Source of the DNA: Rickettsiales bacterium
Lineage (GTDB): Bacteria > Pseudomonadota > Alphaproteobacteria > Rickettsiales > UBA1997
Assembly: GCA_018969185.1 (NCBI GenBank)
Contig: JAGWYT010000009.1
Span: 1-52,984, forward strand
Length of the DNA stretch: 52,984 nucleotides
Reading direction: 5' to 3'
In this document: one piece after another, positions 9,446 to 18,484 of the stretch
How positions within the stretch are numbered: the first letter of the stretch is position 1
How the letters are laid out: every line of letters begins with the position of its first letter
Position numbers and translations under genes: made by a program
Notes under the pieces: model-generated
What the model was told of the DNA's origin: nothing
Seen by the model: the letters and a program-made list of their open reading frames with translations, nothing else
The model's database searches: none

Positions 9446-12274
9446 TTAAAATTCCTGACGCATTTTAAGTGATAAAAAATGTGATTGATAAGTTTCGCGA
9501 TGTTCAAAATTATAATTAGCACTAAAAGTTAAATCGTCAATGTGATAGCCTATAATTTCTGTTTCAAAATTTAAACTGGCACGGTCAATTTGTGAAATAT
9601 TGGTGTTAAAACTGCTATTCTGTCCTATAAAATTAGCAATTGTTGTTGGAAGGTCATTAATCAAATTTTTTCCGTAAGAAATTTTAAAATTAGTGGCAAT
9701 TTTTTTAAATTCAGGAAAGAAAAAAACTTTGGCAATATAACCAAAATTAATTCCCGCGCTTGCTTCAAGAAAATTTGCCTTAATGCTTTGAACATTTAAA
9801 TCAAGGCTTCCGGATCCTTGTTCATTATAAGCATCAATTTTATTGCTGATATATTTTAGCGAAATTATTGGTGTTAAATTTATTTTTTCACTTAATTTTT
9901 TTGTAAAACCACCAGTGATTTTAGCATTATAAGATTGGCCGCCAAAGCTTGCGGTGGAAGATTGATTCACGGCTGATATTGATTTTTCGGTATTATATTT
10001 GTGAAAGGTAAATCCTAAAATTGAGTTAATAAAATATTTATCAAAATTAAGAGAGTGATAAATATTTGATTGATAGCTATTAACCGAATTTGTCTCTAAA
10101 TTATTTGCTGATCTTATATTTGATTGCACATAGGAAAGTGCTGCACCAATTAGGTTTGAATCATTAATTTCATTATCAGCACCTAAAACCAATCCAAAAG
10201 AATTTATATTAAATCCTGCATCATCTTTCACTGTTTTTTGTGTTGCGTAATTGCCAAGTGTTTGTATCCACAAACCATTTTCAAAATTATTTCTACCGCT
10301 TTCAAGCCTTGTTTCAATTGGTTTTATGGCATTGCTAATAATATTCACATTATTAATTAACATCGCTTTGGTTGAAAATGGCGCAACCTGATTTATAACA
10401 TCAGTAATATTTGAGCTATTTAAATTAACATTATCAAGAAAGCTTTGAAAGCTTGACAATTCATCTGTTGCAGCACTTCCAATAGCATTGATATTTTGAT
10501 AAATATTTTGCGCATTTTTATTATTTGTAACTTGCGCTGCTTCAAGACGATTAATTGTAATGTTTAAAGAATTAGAAGATGTGTTGGTGGTAAATTTTAG
10601 CAAACTGTTGTCTGGGCTGCTACCATTAACGGTGATATTTGAACTATTAATATTATTGATTGTTGAGCCAGAGTTGGCATTCAAAATTGTAAAGTTGCTG
10701 CCATTAGTAATATAGCCATTTCCCGAATTTGTAATTGCCAATTTAGAATTACTGTCAATATTTGCCGTGCCATTAATTGTAAGGCTTCCAATGTTTCTAT
10801 TTTCAAGAGTTACTGCTAACGTGTCACCCGCAGTTAAAGTAAAATTTCCCTCAATTGTTTGATTTTTTTCTGCCACATTAATTTTCCCAGCACCACCTCC
10901 TGATACAATGCCAAATATGGTTAAAGTATCTGTTTGATCAAGATTAAAATCTCCATTATTTATGAAAATATTACTAGCATAAATATTATTTGTGGCAGTA
11001 AAACTTCCACCATTATTAATATTTAAATTAGCAATTTTATTGCTCGAAGATCCAATTGAATTGCTTAATAAAAATGAAGTTCCAGAAATATTTAATGTGC
11101 CAGAAGAGCTTGAAACACCTGTGATTGGAGCATTTATTGAAAATCGATCATAAAGTGTGAAAGTGGAATTGTCAGAAAGATATATATTATTTGCTGTGAT
11201 GTTTTTGTAAGCATTTAATGTGCTGTTTTGTTTTATTGTAAGTGAATTGAGGTCAGTAAAATCAGCACTTTGTGTAAAAATTTCGGTTACCAAATCTGAT
11301 CCAATATTTACTGATCCTGTTTTCGCAGCACCATTAACAGCGCCGCTAATTGTGCCACCCAAAATATTTAAGGTGCCGTTGCCAATATAAATTCCACCAT
11401 TAACTGTTCCAGAATTATTAATCACAGCATTTGAGCCGCTATTATAAATTGCGTAATTATTAGAAGTTATAGTTCCTGAATTTGTTATGGTTGCGTTATT
11501 TCCTTCAGTTTCTATGCCGTAAATACTTGCAGAGTCATAAGTGCTAATGGTTCCAGAGTTGGTAATTGTTGAATTTGAATCTTTAGTATAAATGCCATTT
11601 CCTCGGCTGTTAATTGTGCCAGAATTGGTTATGATGTTATTAGTTGCACTACTTGACGAGCTAACAAAAACTCCATGAGCTGAAGAGCTGTCTGTTGTGG
11701 TGATAATTCCTGAATTTGTAGCTTGGTTGTTATTTCCAGTAACGTTTATGCCATAAACCTTGGTATTTATGCTGCCGGAATTTGTTGCGGTGTTCGAATT
11801 TCCATTAAGATAAATTCCATAAGAGGTGGTGTTGGTGGTTGTAATTGATCCAGAGTTACTAACTGTGTTACTATTGCCTCCAGCGTATATTCCATAAGAT
11901 GTGATGCCACTTGTAGAAATTGATCCTAAATTATAAACTTCAGAAAAATCACTAACGCTAATGCCGCGTCCGGAACTTCCACTTGTGATAATTTGTCCGC
12001 TGCTACTATTGGTGATTTTGTTATAACTTCCAGTAGTTTTAATTCCATAATCGCTGGTTGAAGGGCCGGTGGTGATAATATTTAAGTTAGTGATTGTTCG
12101 AAGTGATCCTGAACTTCCAGAAAATGAACTGCTAATTCCAACTCCATCAATTGTGATGTCAGAAGTGGTTGTGAAATTTGTTTGAGCTGAGCTGAGTGTG
12201 ATGGCGCTGGCTTCAAGAGGTATAAAAAAAAGTAATAGCGCAACAACAAGTTGGTGTCTTGTATGTGGTGACAT
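9446..12274 (-). CDS. Autotransporter (type V secretion) with repetitive passenger
   Basis: A 942-residue surface protein. Residues 1-24 form a signal peptide ending PLEASA. The passenger, about 25-640, is rich in Ser, Thr, Asn and Gly and is built at about 60-330 from imperfect repeats of the form ITNSGTI..(S/T)YGIY..GNN, each roughly 20-25 residues, as expected for a right-handed beta-helix. The last 280 residues are an autotransporter beta-barrel: GLWIQTLGNYATQK, then alternating hydrophobic strands, ending in an aromatic residue (MRQEF), the signal for outer-membrane insertion. There is no visible protease motif, so an adhesin or surface-layer role is likelier than an enzyme. It follows nuoE on the same strand after a 73-bp gap; cotranscription is uncertain. 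Confidence 0.88.
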   Translation of the reverse strand: MSPHTRHQLVVALLLFFIPLEASAITLSSAQTNFTTTSDITIDGVGISSSFSGSSGSLRTITNLNIITTGPSTSDYGIKTTGSYNKITNSSSGQIITSGSSGRGISVSDFSEVYNLGSISTSGITSYGIYAGGNSNTVSNSGSITTTNTTSYGIYLNGNSNTATNSGSINTKVYGINVTGNNNQATNSGIITTTDSSSAHGVFVSSSSSATNNIITNSGTINSRGNGIYTKDSNSTITNSGTISTYDSASIYGIETEGNNATITNSGTITSNNYAIYNSGSNAVINNSGTVNGGIYIGNGTLNILGGTISGAVNGAAKTGSVNIGSDLVTEIFTQSADFTDLNSLTIKQNSTLNAYKNITANNIYLSDNSTFTLYDRFSINAPITGVSSSSGTLNISGTSFLLSNSIGSSSNKIANLNINNGGSFTATNNIYASNIFINNGDFNLDQTDTLTIFGIVSGGGAGKINVAEKNQTIEGNFTLTAGDTLAVTLENRNIGSLTINGTANIDSNSKLAITNSGNGYITNGSNFTILNANSGSTINNINSSNITVNGSSPDNSLLKFTTNTSSNSLNITINRLEAAQVTNNKNAQNIYQNINAIGSAATDELSSFQSFLDNVNLNSSNITDVINQVAPFSTKAMLINNVNIISNAIKPIETRLESGRNNFENGLWIQTLGNYATQKTVKDDAGFNINSFGLVLGADNEINDSNLIGAALSYVQSNIRSANNLETNSVNSYQSNIYHSLNFDKYFINSILGFTFHKYNTEKSISAVNQSSTASFGGQSYNAKITGGFTKKLSEKINLTPIISLKYISNKIDAYNEQGSGSLDLNVQSIKANFLEASAGINFGYIAKVFFFPEFKKIATNFKISYGKNLINDLPTTIANFIGQNSSFNTNISQIDRASLNFETEIIGYHIDDLTFSANYNFEHRETYQSHFLSLKMRQEF

Positions 12275-12347
12275 TATAGTGGTGATATTTATTAATTTTT
12301 ACGTTATTCTGAATTTACTTCAGAACCTTTATCGTTTTTGTAACATT

Positions 12348-12890
12348 TTAAGCAATTGGTGCAGAACATTGTCTGCCAATCTGTGATCCAACTTTAAAAC
12401 TTTTTCCAGCTTTTAAATCATCTAAAATTTTTAAGAAATTTTCGCTGGTTAAATCTTCAGCAAAATCATCATTAATTTGCACTACAGGAGCGTTAACGCA
12501 AGCGCCAAGACATTCAACTTCCTTCATTGTAAAAAGACCATCAGCAGAAATTTCATCAATCTCAATTCCTAATTTTTCCTTACAATCTTTAATAATTTTA
12601 TCAATGCCGCGAAGCATGCAAGGTGTGGTTTTGCAGAATTGTAATAAATATTTTCCAACTGGTTTTAAGTTATACATTGTGTAAAATGTAGCAACTTCAT
12701 AAATACGAATTTCAGGAACATCAATTATTTTTGAGATGCAAGCAATTACATCAGCAGAAATCCAGTTATTATTTTGTCTTTGCGCCAAATCAAGAAGTGG
12801 CATTACTGCAGATTTCTTTCTATCATCTGGATATTTAGCCAGAATTTCTTTTATTTTTTCTTGATTCTCTTTGTTAAATTCGAATGTCAT
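12348..12890 (-). CDS. nuoE: NADH-quinone oxidoreductase subunit E (24-kDa [2Fe-2S] subunit)
   Basis: Peripheral-arm subunit of respiratory complex I, carrying cluster N1a near the NADH site. Its 180 residues fit the family. The four cluster cysteines are C86 and C91 (CKTTPC) and C127 and C131 (CLGAC). The N-terminal helical part contains VPEIRIYEVATFYTMYN, the most conserved stretch in NuoE. It is not next to nuoF or nuoD; the only other complex I gene here is nuoL, about 30 kb away, so nuo genes are dispersed, as in Rickettsiales. A family C palindrome separates it from petC upstream. Confidence 0.95.
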   Translation of the reverse strand: MTFEFNKENQEKIKEILAKYPDDRKKSAVMPLLDLAQRQNNNWISADVIACISKIIDVPEIRIYEVATFYTMYNLKPVGKYLLQFCKTTPCMLRGIDKIIKDCKEKLGIEIDEISADGLFTMKEVECLGACVNAPVVQINDDFAEDLTSENFLKILDDLKAGKSFKVGSQIGRQCSAPIA

Positions 12891-12925
12891 TTTTTTAGCT
12901 TTTTAATTTATTTAACTTCTTTAAA

Positions 12926-13044
12926 AATCCGCTTTTGCAAAAAATGCGAGTTATTTTTCTTTTTTATTAGGGAGTGTATTACTAATACATGACCGACATA
13001 AAAAAGAAAAATAACGAAGCAGTTTGAAACAAAAGTTAGGGTTT
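12926..13044. repeat. Family C palindromic repeat (C1)
   Basis: Large nested palindrome between petC and nuoE. The outer arms are AATCCGCTTTTGC and its partner in GCAAAAGTTAGGGTTT-type sequence. The middle stem is TTATTTTTCTTTTTTAT/ATAAAAAAGAAAAATAA. The core is GGAGTGTATTACTAATACATGACCGA in two halves. The copy at 43256-43377 has the same outer arms and core but a different, still paired, middle stem. Confidence 0.85.
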
Positions 13045-13842
13045 TTAATGAAGTTTTTTCCATACCGCTTTTTTAGCAGCTATCAATATTGCCAAAAGAA
13101 CTAATAAGAAAACCATAGTGCGAACACCCATTTTCTTACGTGCTTCAGTTTCTGGTTCTGCTACAAATTGTAAGAAATTTACAATATCAATTGCCATTTG
13201 TTCTTTGCTTGCGAAGGTTCCATCTTTATATTCAATTTGTCCATCGTCAGTAATTGGAGAAGGCATCGCAATTTGTCTGCCTTCAAAATAAGGATTATAA
13301 TATTTTCCTTCAACTGATGGGAAGCCTTCAGGAGCTTCAGAATAACCAGTAATAAGTGAATAAATATAATTTGTACCATCATGACGAGCTTTAACAATTA
13401 ATGAAAAATCAGGTGGATAAGCTCCACCATTTGCTGCACGTGCCGCCTTTTCATTTTGATAAGGACCAACAATTTTATCTGATGGCAGAGCAGGGCGCTC
13501 AAACATTTCACCATCATCATTTGGACCGTCAGTTACGCTAAATTCAGAAGCGAGTTGTTTTACTTCATCTTCTGAAAAACCAATTTCAGTTAAGTTACGA
13601 TAAGCAACTAAATTCAAGGTGTGACAGCTTGAACAAATTTCTTTATAAACTTGATAACCTCTTTGAGCTGATTGTTTATCAATTGAGCCAAAAAATCCAT
13701 CAAAATTCCATTTCATTTGTTTTGGATGAAGAGCAGAAGTTGAAATTGGATTTGATTCATCACCATGAGGAGAGCTTGCAAAAGCTGCGCTGCTAATAAT
13801 GCAACTTGCAATTAATAATAGGTTTAAAAAAACTTTTTTCAT
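13045..13842 (-). CDS. petC: Cytochrome c1 of the bc1 complex
   Basis: Haem c subunit of ubiquinol:cytochrome c reductase, passing electrons from the Rieske centre to soluble cytochrome c. It has 265 residues. Residues 1-22 are a signal peptide ending AAFA. The haem site CSSCH is at C70-C73-H74. The likely axial methionine lies in GRQIAMPSP, and a C-terminal membrane anchor (TMVFLLVLLAILIAA) is followed by a short basic tail. It is the last gene of petA-petB-petC but is separated from petB by an alkyltransferase gene and a family D repeat. It probably shares the operon transcript. Confidence 0.96.
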   Translation of the reverse strand: MKKVFLNLLLIASCIISSAAFASSPHGDESNPISTSALHPKQMKWNFDGFFGSIDKQSAQRGYQVYKEICSSCHTLNLVAYRNLTEIGFSEDEVKQLASEFSVTDGPNDDGEMFERPALPSDKIVGPYQNEKAARAANGGAYPPDFSLIVKARHDGTNYIYSLITGYSEAPEGFPSVEGKYYNPYFEGRQIAMPSPITDDGQIEYKDGTFASKEQMAIDIVNFLQFVAEPETEARKKMGVRTMVFLLVLLAILIAAKKAVWKKLH

Positions 13843-13869
13843 TTTTTATTAATTATTTTCTTATTGCAC

Positions 13870-13970
13870 TCTTATCCTTTTATACTTGGTTTCGACTCCG
13901 CGGGAACCAGCGGATAAGAGTTAAAAACATTTCCTCTGGTTGAGCGAAGTCGAAACCAAGGAAATGTTTT
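13870..13970. repeat. Family D repeat, two units (D2)
   Basis: Unit one is closed by CTCTTATCC/GGATAAGAG-type arms around GGTTTCGACTCCGCGGGAACCAGC. Unit two is closed by AAACATTTCC/GGAAATGTTT around CTGGTTGAGCGAAGTCGAAACCA. The cores match those of D1, D3 and D4, but the closing arms are different. It lies in the petC-alkyltransferase gap. Confidence 0.8.
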
Positions 13971-13976
13971 ATAAAA

Positions 13977-14276
13977 CTAAAATTTGTAAAATTTCTTTTC
14001 AAAATCAACAACTTTGCCATCAGAAACTTTAATACCTTCCTTAGCAAGAATTTTAATTTTTTTATCAATCCCAAAAGCATATCCTCCAAGTCCACCGTCA
14101 GACCTTATAACTCTATGGCATGGTACTTGCGGAGCATTCTGATTCGCACCAACAATTTGACCAATTGCACGGTAGCCTTTAGTGCCAATTTTATCGGCAA
14201 TTGCTTTATAAGTTGTAACTTTTCCTTGCGGAATTTTACTGAGCAAATCGTAAACTTTTTGTGCAGTAGTTTTCAT
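13977..14276 (-). CDS. Short O6-alkylguanine-DNA alkyltransferase-type protein (MGMT/Ogt C-terminal domain)
   Basis: A 99-residue protein consisting only of the DNA-binding, active-site domain of the MGMT family. The helix-turn-helix is TTYKAIADKIGTKGYRAIGQ and the active-site motif is PCHRVI with C53. Alkyltransferase-like proteins of this size usually have Trp at that place, whereas here the acceptor cysteine is kept, so direct methyl transfer remains possible. The N-terminal domain of Ogt/Ada is missing. The start codon lies 5 bp after the petB stop, so it is translated from the cytochrome bc1 transcript, an unusual position for a repair gene. Confidence 0.85.
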   Translation of the reverse strand: MKTTAQKVYDLLSKIPQGKVTTYKAIADKIGTKGYRAIGQIVGANQNAPQVPCHRVIRSDGGLGGYAFGIDKKIKILAKEGIKVSDGKVVDFEKKFYKF

Positions 14277-14281
14277 AAAAC

Positions 14282-15523
14282 TTAATGCTTTGATTTAAAA
14301 TCTGCGTCAATTGATTCTGGTAATTCTAAAGTTTTTTCAAACTTAGGTAAAATTGGTAAAATTACTAAGAAATAAGCATAGTAAAATAAAGTTGCAAAGC
14401 GTGAAGCCCAAATGTACCAACCTTCTGCAGGTGACTGTCCTAACCAACCTAAAAATAAAAAGTTTAATATGAAAAGCCAAAAAACTTTTTTGAAAATTGG
14501 ACGGTAAGCACCAGATTTAACTTTGCTTTTATCAAGAAATGGTAAAGCAAATAGCAAGGCTATTGCACCAAACATCATCAACACGCCACCAAGCTTATCA
14601 GGTACAGCACGAAGAATTGCATAAAATGGTAAGAAATACCATTCAGGCACAATATGTGCTGGAGTTACCATTGGGTTGGCTGGAATGTAGTTATCAGGAT
14701 GTCCTAAAGCATTTGGATAAAAGAAAAGGAAGTATCCAAAAACTAAGAAAAAGCAAACAAATCCAACCATATCTTTAATTGTGAAATAAGGGTGGAAAGG
14801 AATTGAATCTTTTTTGGTTTTAATTTCAACGCCAGCTGGATTATTTGAACCAACTGTGTGAAGAGAAACTAAATGTAATAGAACAACACCAACAATTAAA
14901 AATGGTAATAAGAAGTGAATTGCAAAGAAACGATTCAATGTTGGATTATCAACAGAGAAACCGCCCCAAAGCCATGTTACAATTGATTCTCCAACTACAG
15001 GAATTGCAGAAAATAAATTAGTAATAACAGTTGCTCCCCAAAAACTCATTTGTCCCCAAGGTAAAACATAGCCCATGAAAGCTGTTGCCATAGTGAGCAA
15101 GAAAATTACAATACCAACCCACCATAATAATTCGCGTGGTGCTTTATATGAACCGTAATAAAGACCTCTGGCGATGTGAGCGTAAAGGGCAACGAAGAAC
15201 ATTGAAGCGCCAACAGCATGAATGTAGCGAATTAACCAACCATAACGCACATCGCGCATGATATGCTCAACTGAATTAAATGCCATTGCGGTATTTGGCG
15301 TGTAATGCATTGCTAAAAATAATCCGCTTAGAATTTGTATAACTAAAGCGATTCCAGCAATTGAACCAAAGCTCCACCAATAGCTTAAATTTTTTGGATA
15401 AGGATGTTTGAAAAGTGTATTTTCAAGTGAATCAATAATTGGCAAACGGTCATTAATCCATTTTGCCACTTTATATTTTTCGGTAAGCGATTTTTCGAAA
15501 TCGTTTTGAATGTGATTGCTCAT
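14282..15523 (-). CDS. petB: Cytochrome b of the bc1 complex
   Basis: Membrane subunit holding haems bL and bH and both quinone sites of ubiquinol:cytochrome c reductase. Its 413 residues are the normal length for alphaproteobacterial cytochrome b. The transmembrane helices and landmark motifs are clear: [11 protein letters not shown] before helix A, a haem-ligand histidine pair in helices B and D (e.g. [19 protein letters not shown]), [17 protein letters not shown] in the cd1 region, and [14 protein letters not shown], the Qo-site PEWY motif. The operon order is petA, petB, alkyltransferase, petC. A long inverted pair of family A repeats separates it from petA. Confidence 0.97.
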   Translation of the reverse strand: MSNHIQNDFEKSLTEKYKVAKWINDRLPIIDSLENTLFKHPYPKNLSYWWSFGSIAGIALVIQILSGLFLAMHYTPNTAMAFNSVEHIMRDVRYGWLIRYIHAVGASMFFVALYAHIARGLYYGSYKAPRELLWWVGIVIFLLTMATAFMGYVLPWGQMSFWGATVITNLFSAIPVVGESIVTWLWGGFSVDNPTLNRFFAIHFLLPFLIVGVVLLHLVSLHTVGSNNPAGVEIKTKKDSIPFHPYFTIKDMVGFVCFFLVFGYFLFFYPNALGHPDNYIPANPMVTPAHIVPEWYFLPFYAILRAVPDKLGGVLMMFGAIALLFALPFLDKSKVKSGAYRPIFKKVFWLFILNFLFLGWLGQSPAEGWYIWASRFATLFYYAYFLVILPILPKFEKTLELPESIDADFKSKH

Positions 15524-15539
15524 AAGTTTTGTTTTTTCG

Positions 15540-15655
15540 CCTCCTTTGAAAAAGGAGGTGGCTCAAACGCTTCAGCGTTTGAGACGGAGGATTTAAATAA
15601 ATCACCCGTCTTGAATTGCTAATGCAATTCAAGCCACCCTCTTTTTCAAAGAGGG
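15540..15655. repeat. Two family A repeats in inverted orientation (A2)
   Basis: The first copy reads CCTCCTTTGAAAAAGGAGG, then a variable stem CAAACGC-ttca-GCGTTTG, then GACGGAGGATTT. The second is on the opposite strand with stem TTGAATTGC/GCAATTCAA. The pair fills the petA-petB gap and could fold as one long hairpin in the mRNA, perhaps adjusting expression within the operon. Confidence 0.85.
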
Positions 15656-15662
15656 CTAATTA

Positions 15663-16211
15663 TTAACCAATTTTTATTAATGTATCACTTAAAAATTCAT
15701 AAGGTGGAATTTCTAAATTTTTTGGTGCAGGGCCTTTTCTAATTCTTGCTGAAGTATCATATTGTGAACCATGGCAAGGGCAGAACCAACCTTTATATTC
15801 ACCTTGTCCTGAAATTGGAATACATCCCAAGTGAGTGCAAATTTCAATTGTAACAAGCCATTCTTCTTTTCCTGCTTTTACACGGTCAGAGTCTTTTTGT
15901 GGATCGCGCAATTCTGATAATTCAACCTTAGCTGCTTCTTCAATTTCTGCAGGGCTTCTTCTTCTAATTGAAACTGGCTTACCACGCCACATTACTTTTT
16001 TTGTTTCACCAAGTTTAATATTTGAGATGTCAACTTCAACTGAAGAAAGAGCTGCAACATCCTTTGCAGGGTTCATGCTATCAACGAATGGTAAAATTGC
16101 GCAAGCAGCGCCAATTCCTGCAGCAGTATAAGCGGTTGTAGTTAATAATTTCCTACGTTGTTCATCTTTTACCTTATCTTTAGGTAAATTTATTTTTTCT
16201 TGTTCAGACAT
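15663..16211 (-). CDS. petA: Rieske iron-sulfur subunit of the bc1 complex
   Basis: Takes the first electron from ubiquinol at the Qo site and delivers it to cytochrome c1. It has 182 residues. The N-terminal region KDEQRRKLLTTTAYTAAGIG is the typical Tat-like signal anchor, although the usual RR pair is followed by KLL. The [2Fe-2S] ligands and disulfide cysteines are in CTHLGC (C125, H127, C130) and CPCHGS (C144, C146, H147). It is the first gene of the bc1 operon. Its upstream region to the divergent dut gene contains a family A repeat (A3), so the promoter must lie between about 16212 and 16310. Confidence 0.97.
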   Translation of the reverse strand: MSEQEKINLPKDKVKDEQRRKLLTTTAYTAAGIGAACAILPFVDSMNPAKDVAALSSVEVDISNIKLGETKKVMWRGKPVSIRRRSPAEIEEAAKVELSELRDPQKDSDRVKAGKEEWLVTIEICTHLGCIPISGQGEYKGWFCPCHGSQYDTSARIRKGPAPKNLEIPPYEFLSDTLIKIG

Positions 16212-16312
16212 TTTTGATATTTTTAAAAGAATTCTAAAAAAAGAAGTCGCTTTTTTAAGCGGTTTTACCTAATTTATCAACATAATTTTCTAATATTAAT
16301 AAAGGTTCTAAA

Positions 16313-16362
16313 CCTCCTTTGAAAAAGGAGGTGTCGCGCGCAAAGCGTGTGACGGAGGATTT
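16313..16362. repeat. Family A repeat (A3)
   Basis: CCTCCTTTGAAAAAGGAGG, variable core CGCGC-gcaaa-GCGTG, then GACGGAGGATTT. Lies between the divergently transcribed petA and dut genes. Confidence 0.85.
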
Positions 16363-16395
16363 TTAGTTCAACGAAGTATAATTTAACAATTAATC

Positions 16396-16839
16396 ATGAC
16401 AATCCTAAAAATAAAAAGATTACCTAATAACGCGGATCTTCCTTTGCCAAAATATGAAACTTCGGGCAGTGCTGGTATCGATCTTTTGGCAGCAATTGAT
16501 GAACCATTAACAATTAAAACGGGTGAAGTAAAATTAGTTAAAACTGGAATTGCGATTGCTTTAGAGAAAGGATTTGAAGCACAAGTTCGCCCACGTTCGG
16601 GTCTTGCTTTAAAAAATGGCATTACGGTTTTAAATTCTCCGGGAACTGTTGATTCAGATTATCGCGGTGAAGTTTGTGCTATTCTAATTAATCATTCACA
16701 AGTTGATTTTGTAATTACTCGTGGCATGAGAATTGCACAAATGGTAATTGCAAAGCATGAGCAGGCTGAAATTCATGAGGTTACGGATTTAGATGAAACT
16801 GCTCGTGGAACTGGCGGGTTTGGATCGACTGGGGCTTGA
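16396..16839 (+). CDS. dut: dUTP diphosphatase (trimeric dUTPase)
   Basis: Hydrolyses dUTP to dUMP and pyrophosphate, keeping uracil out of DNA and supplying dUMP. At 147 residues it has the usual trimeric length. The five family motifs are present: SAGIDLLAA (I), PRSGLA (II), [13 protein letters not shown] (III, with the catalytic Asp), [10 protein letters not shown] (IV), and the C-terminal P-loop-like [10 protein letters not shown] (V). Its stop codon is inside the left end of repeat E2. The next gene is 157 bp downstream. Confidence 0.96.
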   Translation: MTILKIKRLPNNADLPLPKYETSGSAGIDLLAAIDEPLTIKTGEVKLVKTGIAIALEKGFEAQVRPRSGLALKNGITVLNSPGTVDSDYRGEVCAILINHSQVDFVITRGMRIAQMVIAKHEQAEIHEVTDLDETARGTGGFGSTGA

Positions 16840-16962
16840 GCGACGGAGTTGAAGTTGCGAAGCAACGATAACTGCGGCAAATTGACCTAAATGGTCAATT
16901 TGAGCGAATAGCGGGTTTTGCTGTCAAGCAAAACCCAGGGTTTGGGCGAAGCGACGCTGAGG
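16836..16962. repeat. Family E repeat (E2)
   Basis: Inverse-orientation partner of E1. The constant blocks GGCTTGAGCGACGGAG, CGGCAAATTGACCTAAATGG, TCAATTTGAGCGAATAGCGGG, CCCAGG and GCGACGC are shared. The variable parts are GTTGAAGTTGCGAAGCAACG and the perfect stem GGGTTTTGC/GCAAAACCC. It occupies most of the dut-MoeB gap and begins at the dut stop codon. Confidence 0.85.
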
Positions 16963-16996
16963 AAAGAAAATCGATCGAAAAATATCTTGGACAAAA

Positions 16997-17773
16997 ATGG
17001 GGAATTACAGTTACTCAATGATTTTAACTGATGAACAAAAACAGCGTTATTTGCGCAATACAATTCTTCCTGAAATTAACGAAGAAGGACAGAGGAAATT
17101 ATTACAAGCAAGGGTTTTGGTTATTGGTGCTGGAGGCTTAGGATCTCCAGTCTTATTTTATTTAGCTGCCGCTGGAGTTGGCAATATTGGTGTTATTGAT
17201 GATGATGTTGTTGAGCTTTCAAACTTACAGCGCCAAGTAATTCACAATGTAAATAATTTAAATCAGAAAAAAATTCTAAGTGCAAAAGAGAAGATTCTTG
17301 CGCTAAATCCTGACGTAAATTTAGAAGTTTTTGATTTTAGAGCCACTAAGGAAAGTCTAAGAAAAATTGTGAAGAATTATGATTTTATTCTTGATGCAAC
17401 AGATAATTTTCCAACACGTTTTGTAATTAACGAAGTTTGTCTTAAAGAAAAAAAGCCACTTATTTTTGCAGCTGTGAAAGCTTTTGCGGGGCAGGTTTCG
17501 GTTTTCAAAGCCTATGAAAATAATAATCCATGTTACGCTTGTTTTAATACAAATGTGGTTGATGAAAACTTCTCTCTTCCACTATCTGAAAAAGGAATTT
17601 TAGGTTCAGTTGCTGGTACAATTGGCGCACTTCAAGCAACAACAACAATTAAAGAAATTTTAGGAATTAGTGAGAATTTAGTTGGAAAAATTCTTATCTT
17701 TGATTTTCTTAAAAATGAATTTCGTAAAGTAAAATTACAAAAAAATTCGAAATGTAAAGTTTGTTGCAATTAA
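16997..17773 (+). CDS. ThiF/MoeB/HesA-family adenylyltransferase
   Basis: E1-like enzyme that adenylates the C-terminal glycine of a small ubiquitin-fold sulfur carrier (MoaD or ThiS) for molybdopterin or thiamine synthesis. It has 258 residues. The ATP-binding motif is VIGAGGLGSPVLFYLAAAGVG, followed by DDDVVELSNLQRQ, containing the conserved Arg, and a zinc site of two cysteine pairs, CYAC and CKVC. MoeB and ThiF cannot be told apart here, because no carrier gene is adjacent. The ATG at 17018 (MILTDEQKQRY) matches typical family starts; the ATG at 16997 adds seven residues. The stop overlaps that of nth by four bases, convergently. Confidence 0.9.
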   Translation: MGNYSYSMILTDEQKQRYLRNTILPEINEEGQRKLLQARVLVIGAGGLGSPVLFYLAAAGVGNIGVIDDDVVELSNLQRQVIHNVNNLNQKKILSAKEKILALNPDVNLEVFDFRATKESLRKIVKNYDFILDATDNFPTRFVINEVCLKEKKPLIFAAVKAFAGQVSVFKAYENNNPCYACFNTNVVDENFSLPLSEKGILGSVAGTIGALQATTTIKEILGISENLVGKILIFDFLKNEFRKVKLQKNSKCKVCCN

Positions 17774-18399
17774 AGTTTTTGAAAACTCTCACAAAACTTG
17801 CTAATCTTACATTCATCACATTTTGGTTTTCTTGCCTGACAAACATATCTGCCATGTAGAATTAGCCAATGATGGGCATGATTCATCCATTTTTTAGGAA
17901 TTATTTTAAGTAAGGCTAATTCTGTTTTTAAAACATCAGGCTCATTTACAAATCCAATGCGATTTGAAACTCTAAAAACATGAGTATCAACTGCCATTGT
18001 ATGATGTCCAAAAGCACAATTCAAAACTACATTAGCGGTTTTTCTTCCAACTCCGGGTAACTTTTGTAACTCTTCTAAACTTCTCGGAACTTCGCTATTA
18101 TGTTCTTTTACTAAAATTTCTGATAAAGCAATGATGTTTTTCGCCTTGCCGTTGTAAAGCCCAATGGTGTTGATATATTTTTTTAACTTTTCTTCACCAA
18201 GTTTTAACATTTTTTCTGCTGTGTTAGCAATTTTAAAAAGTGCTTTAGTTGCTTTATTTACGCCAACATCTGTGCTTTGTGCTGATAAAACAACGGCAAC
18301 TAAAAGCGTGTAATTATTGCTATAAATTAATTCAGTTTTTGGGTGAGGATTGTCTTTCTGCCAAATTGTAAAAATCTGATCAATTATTTTTTTATCCAT
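17770..18399 (-). CDS. nth: Endonuclease III (DNA glycosylase/AP lyase)
   Basis: Removes oxidised pyrimidines from DNA and nicks the abasic site. It has 209 residues. The helix-hairpin-helix is LPGVGRKTANVVL with catalytic K120. The aspartate D138 sits in MAVDTHVFRV. The [4Fe-4S] loop is C187-C194-C197-C203 (CQARKPKCDECKISKFC). These positions coincide with those of E. coli Nth, so the protein is complete. It ends in a four-base convergent overlap with the MoeB-like gene, and its start faces murC. Confidence 0.97.
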   Translation of the reverse strand: MDKKIIDQIFTIWQKDNPHPKTELIYSNNYTLLVAVVLSAQSTDVGVNKATKALFKIANTAEKMLKLGEEKLKKYINTIGLYNGKAKNIIALSEILVKEHNSEVPRSLEELQKLPGVGRKTANVVLNCAFGHHTMAVDTHVFRVSNRIGFVNEPDVLKTELALLKIIPKKWMNHAHHWLILHGRYVCQARKPKCDECKISKFCESFQKL

Positions 18400-18484
18400 T
18401 TTTGCAAAATTTTTGTTTTAAAATAATATCTTAGTTTTACGTTGCGACACGTTGATTATAATAGTTAAAAATATTTTAAGTTAA

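Noticed and set aside
12307-12325. Terminator for nuoE (hairpin TTCTGAA/TTCAGAA)
   Set aside because: The stem is only seven pairs and no T-run follows on the minus strand.
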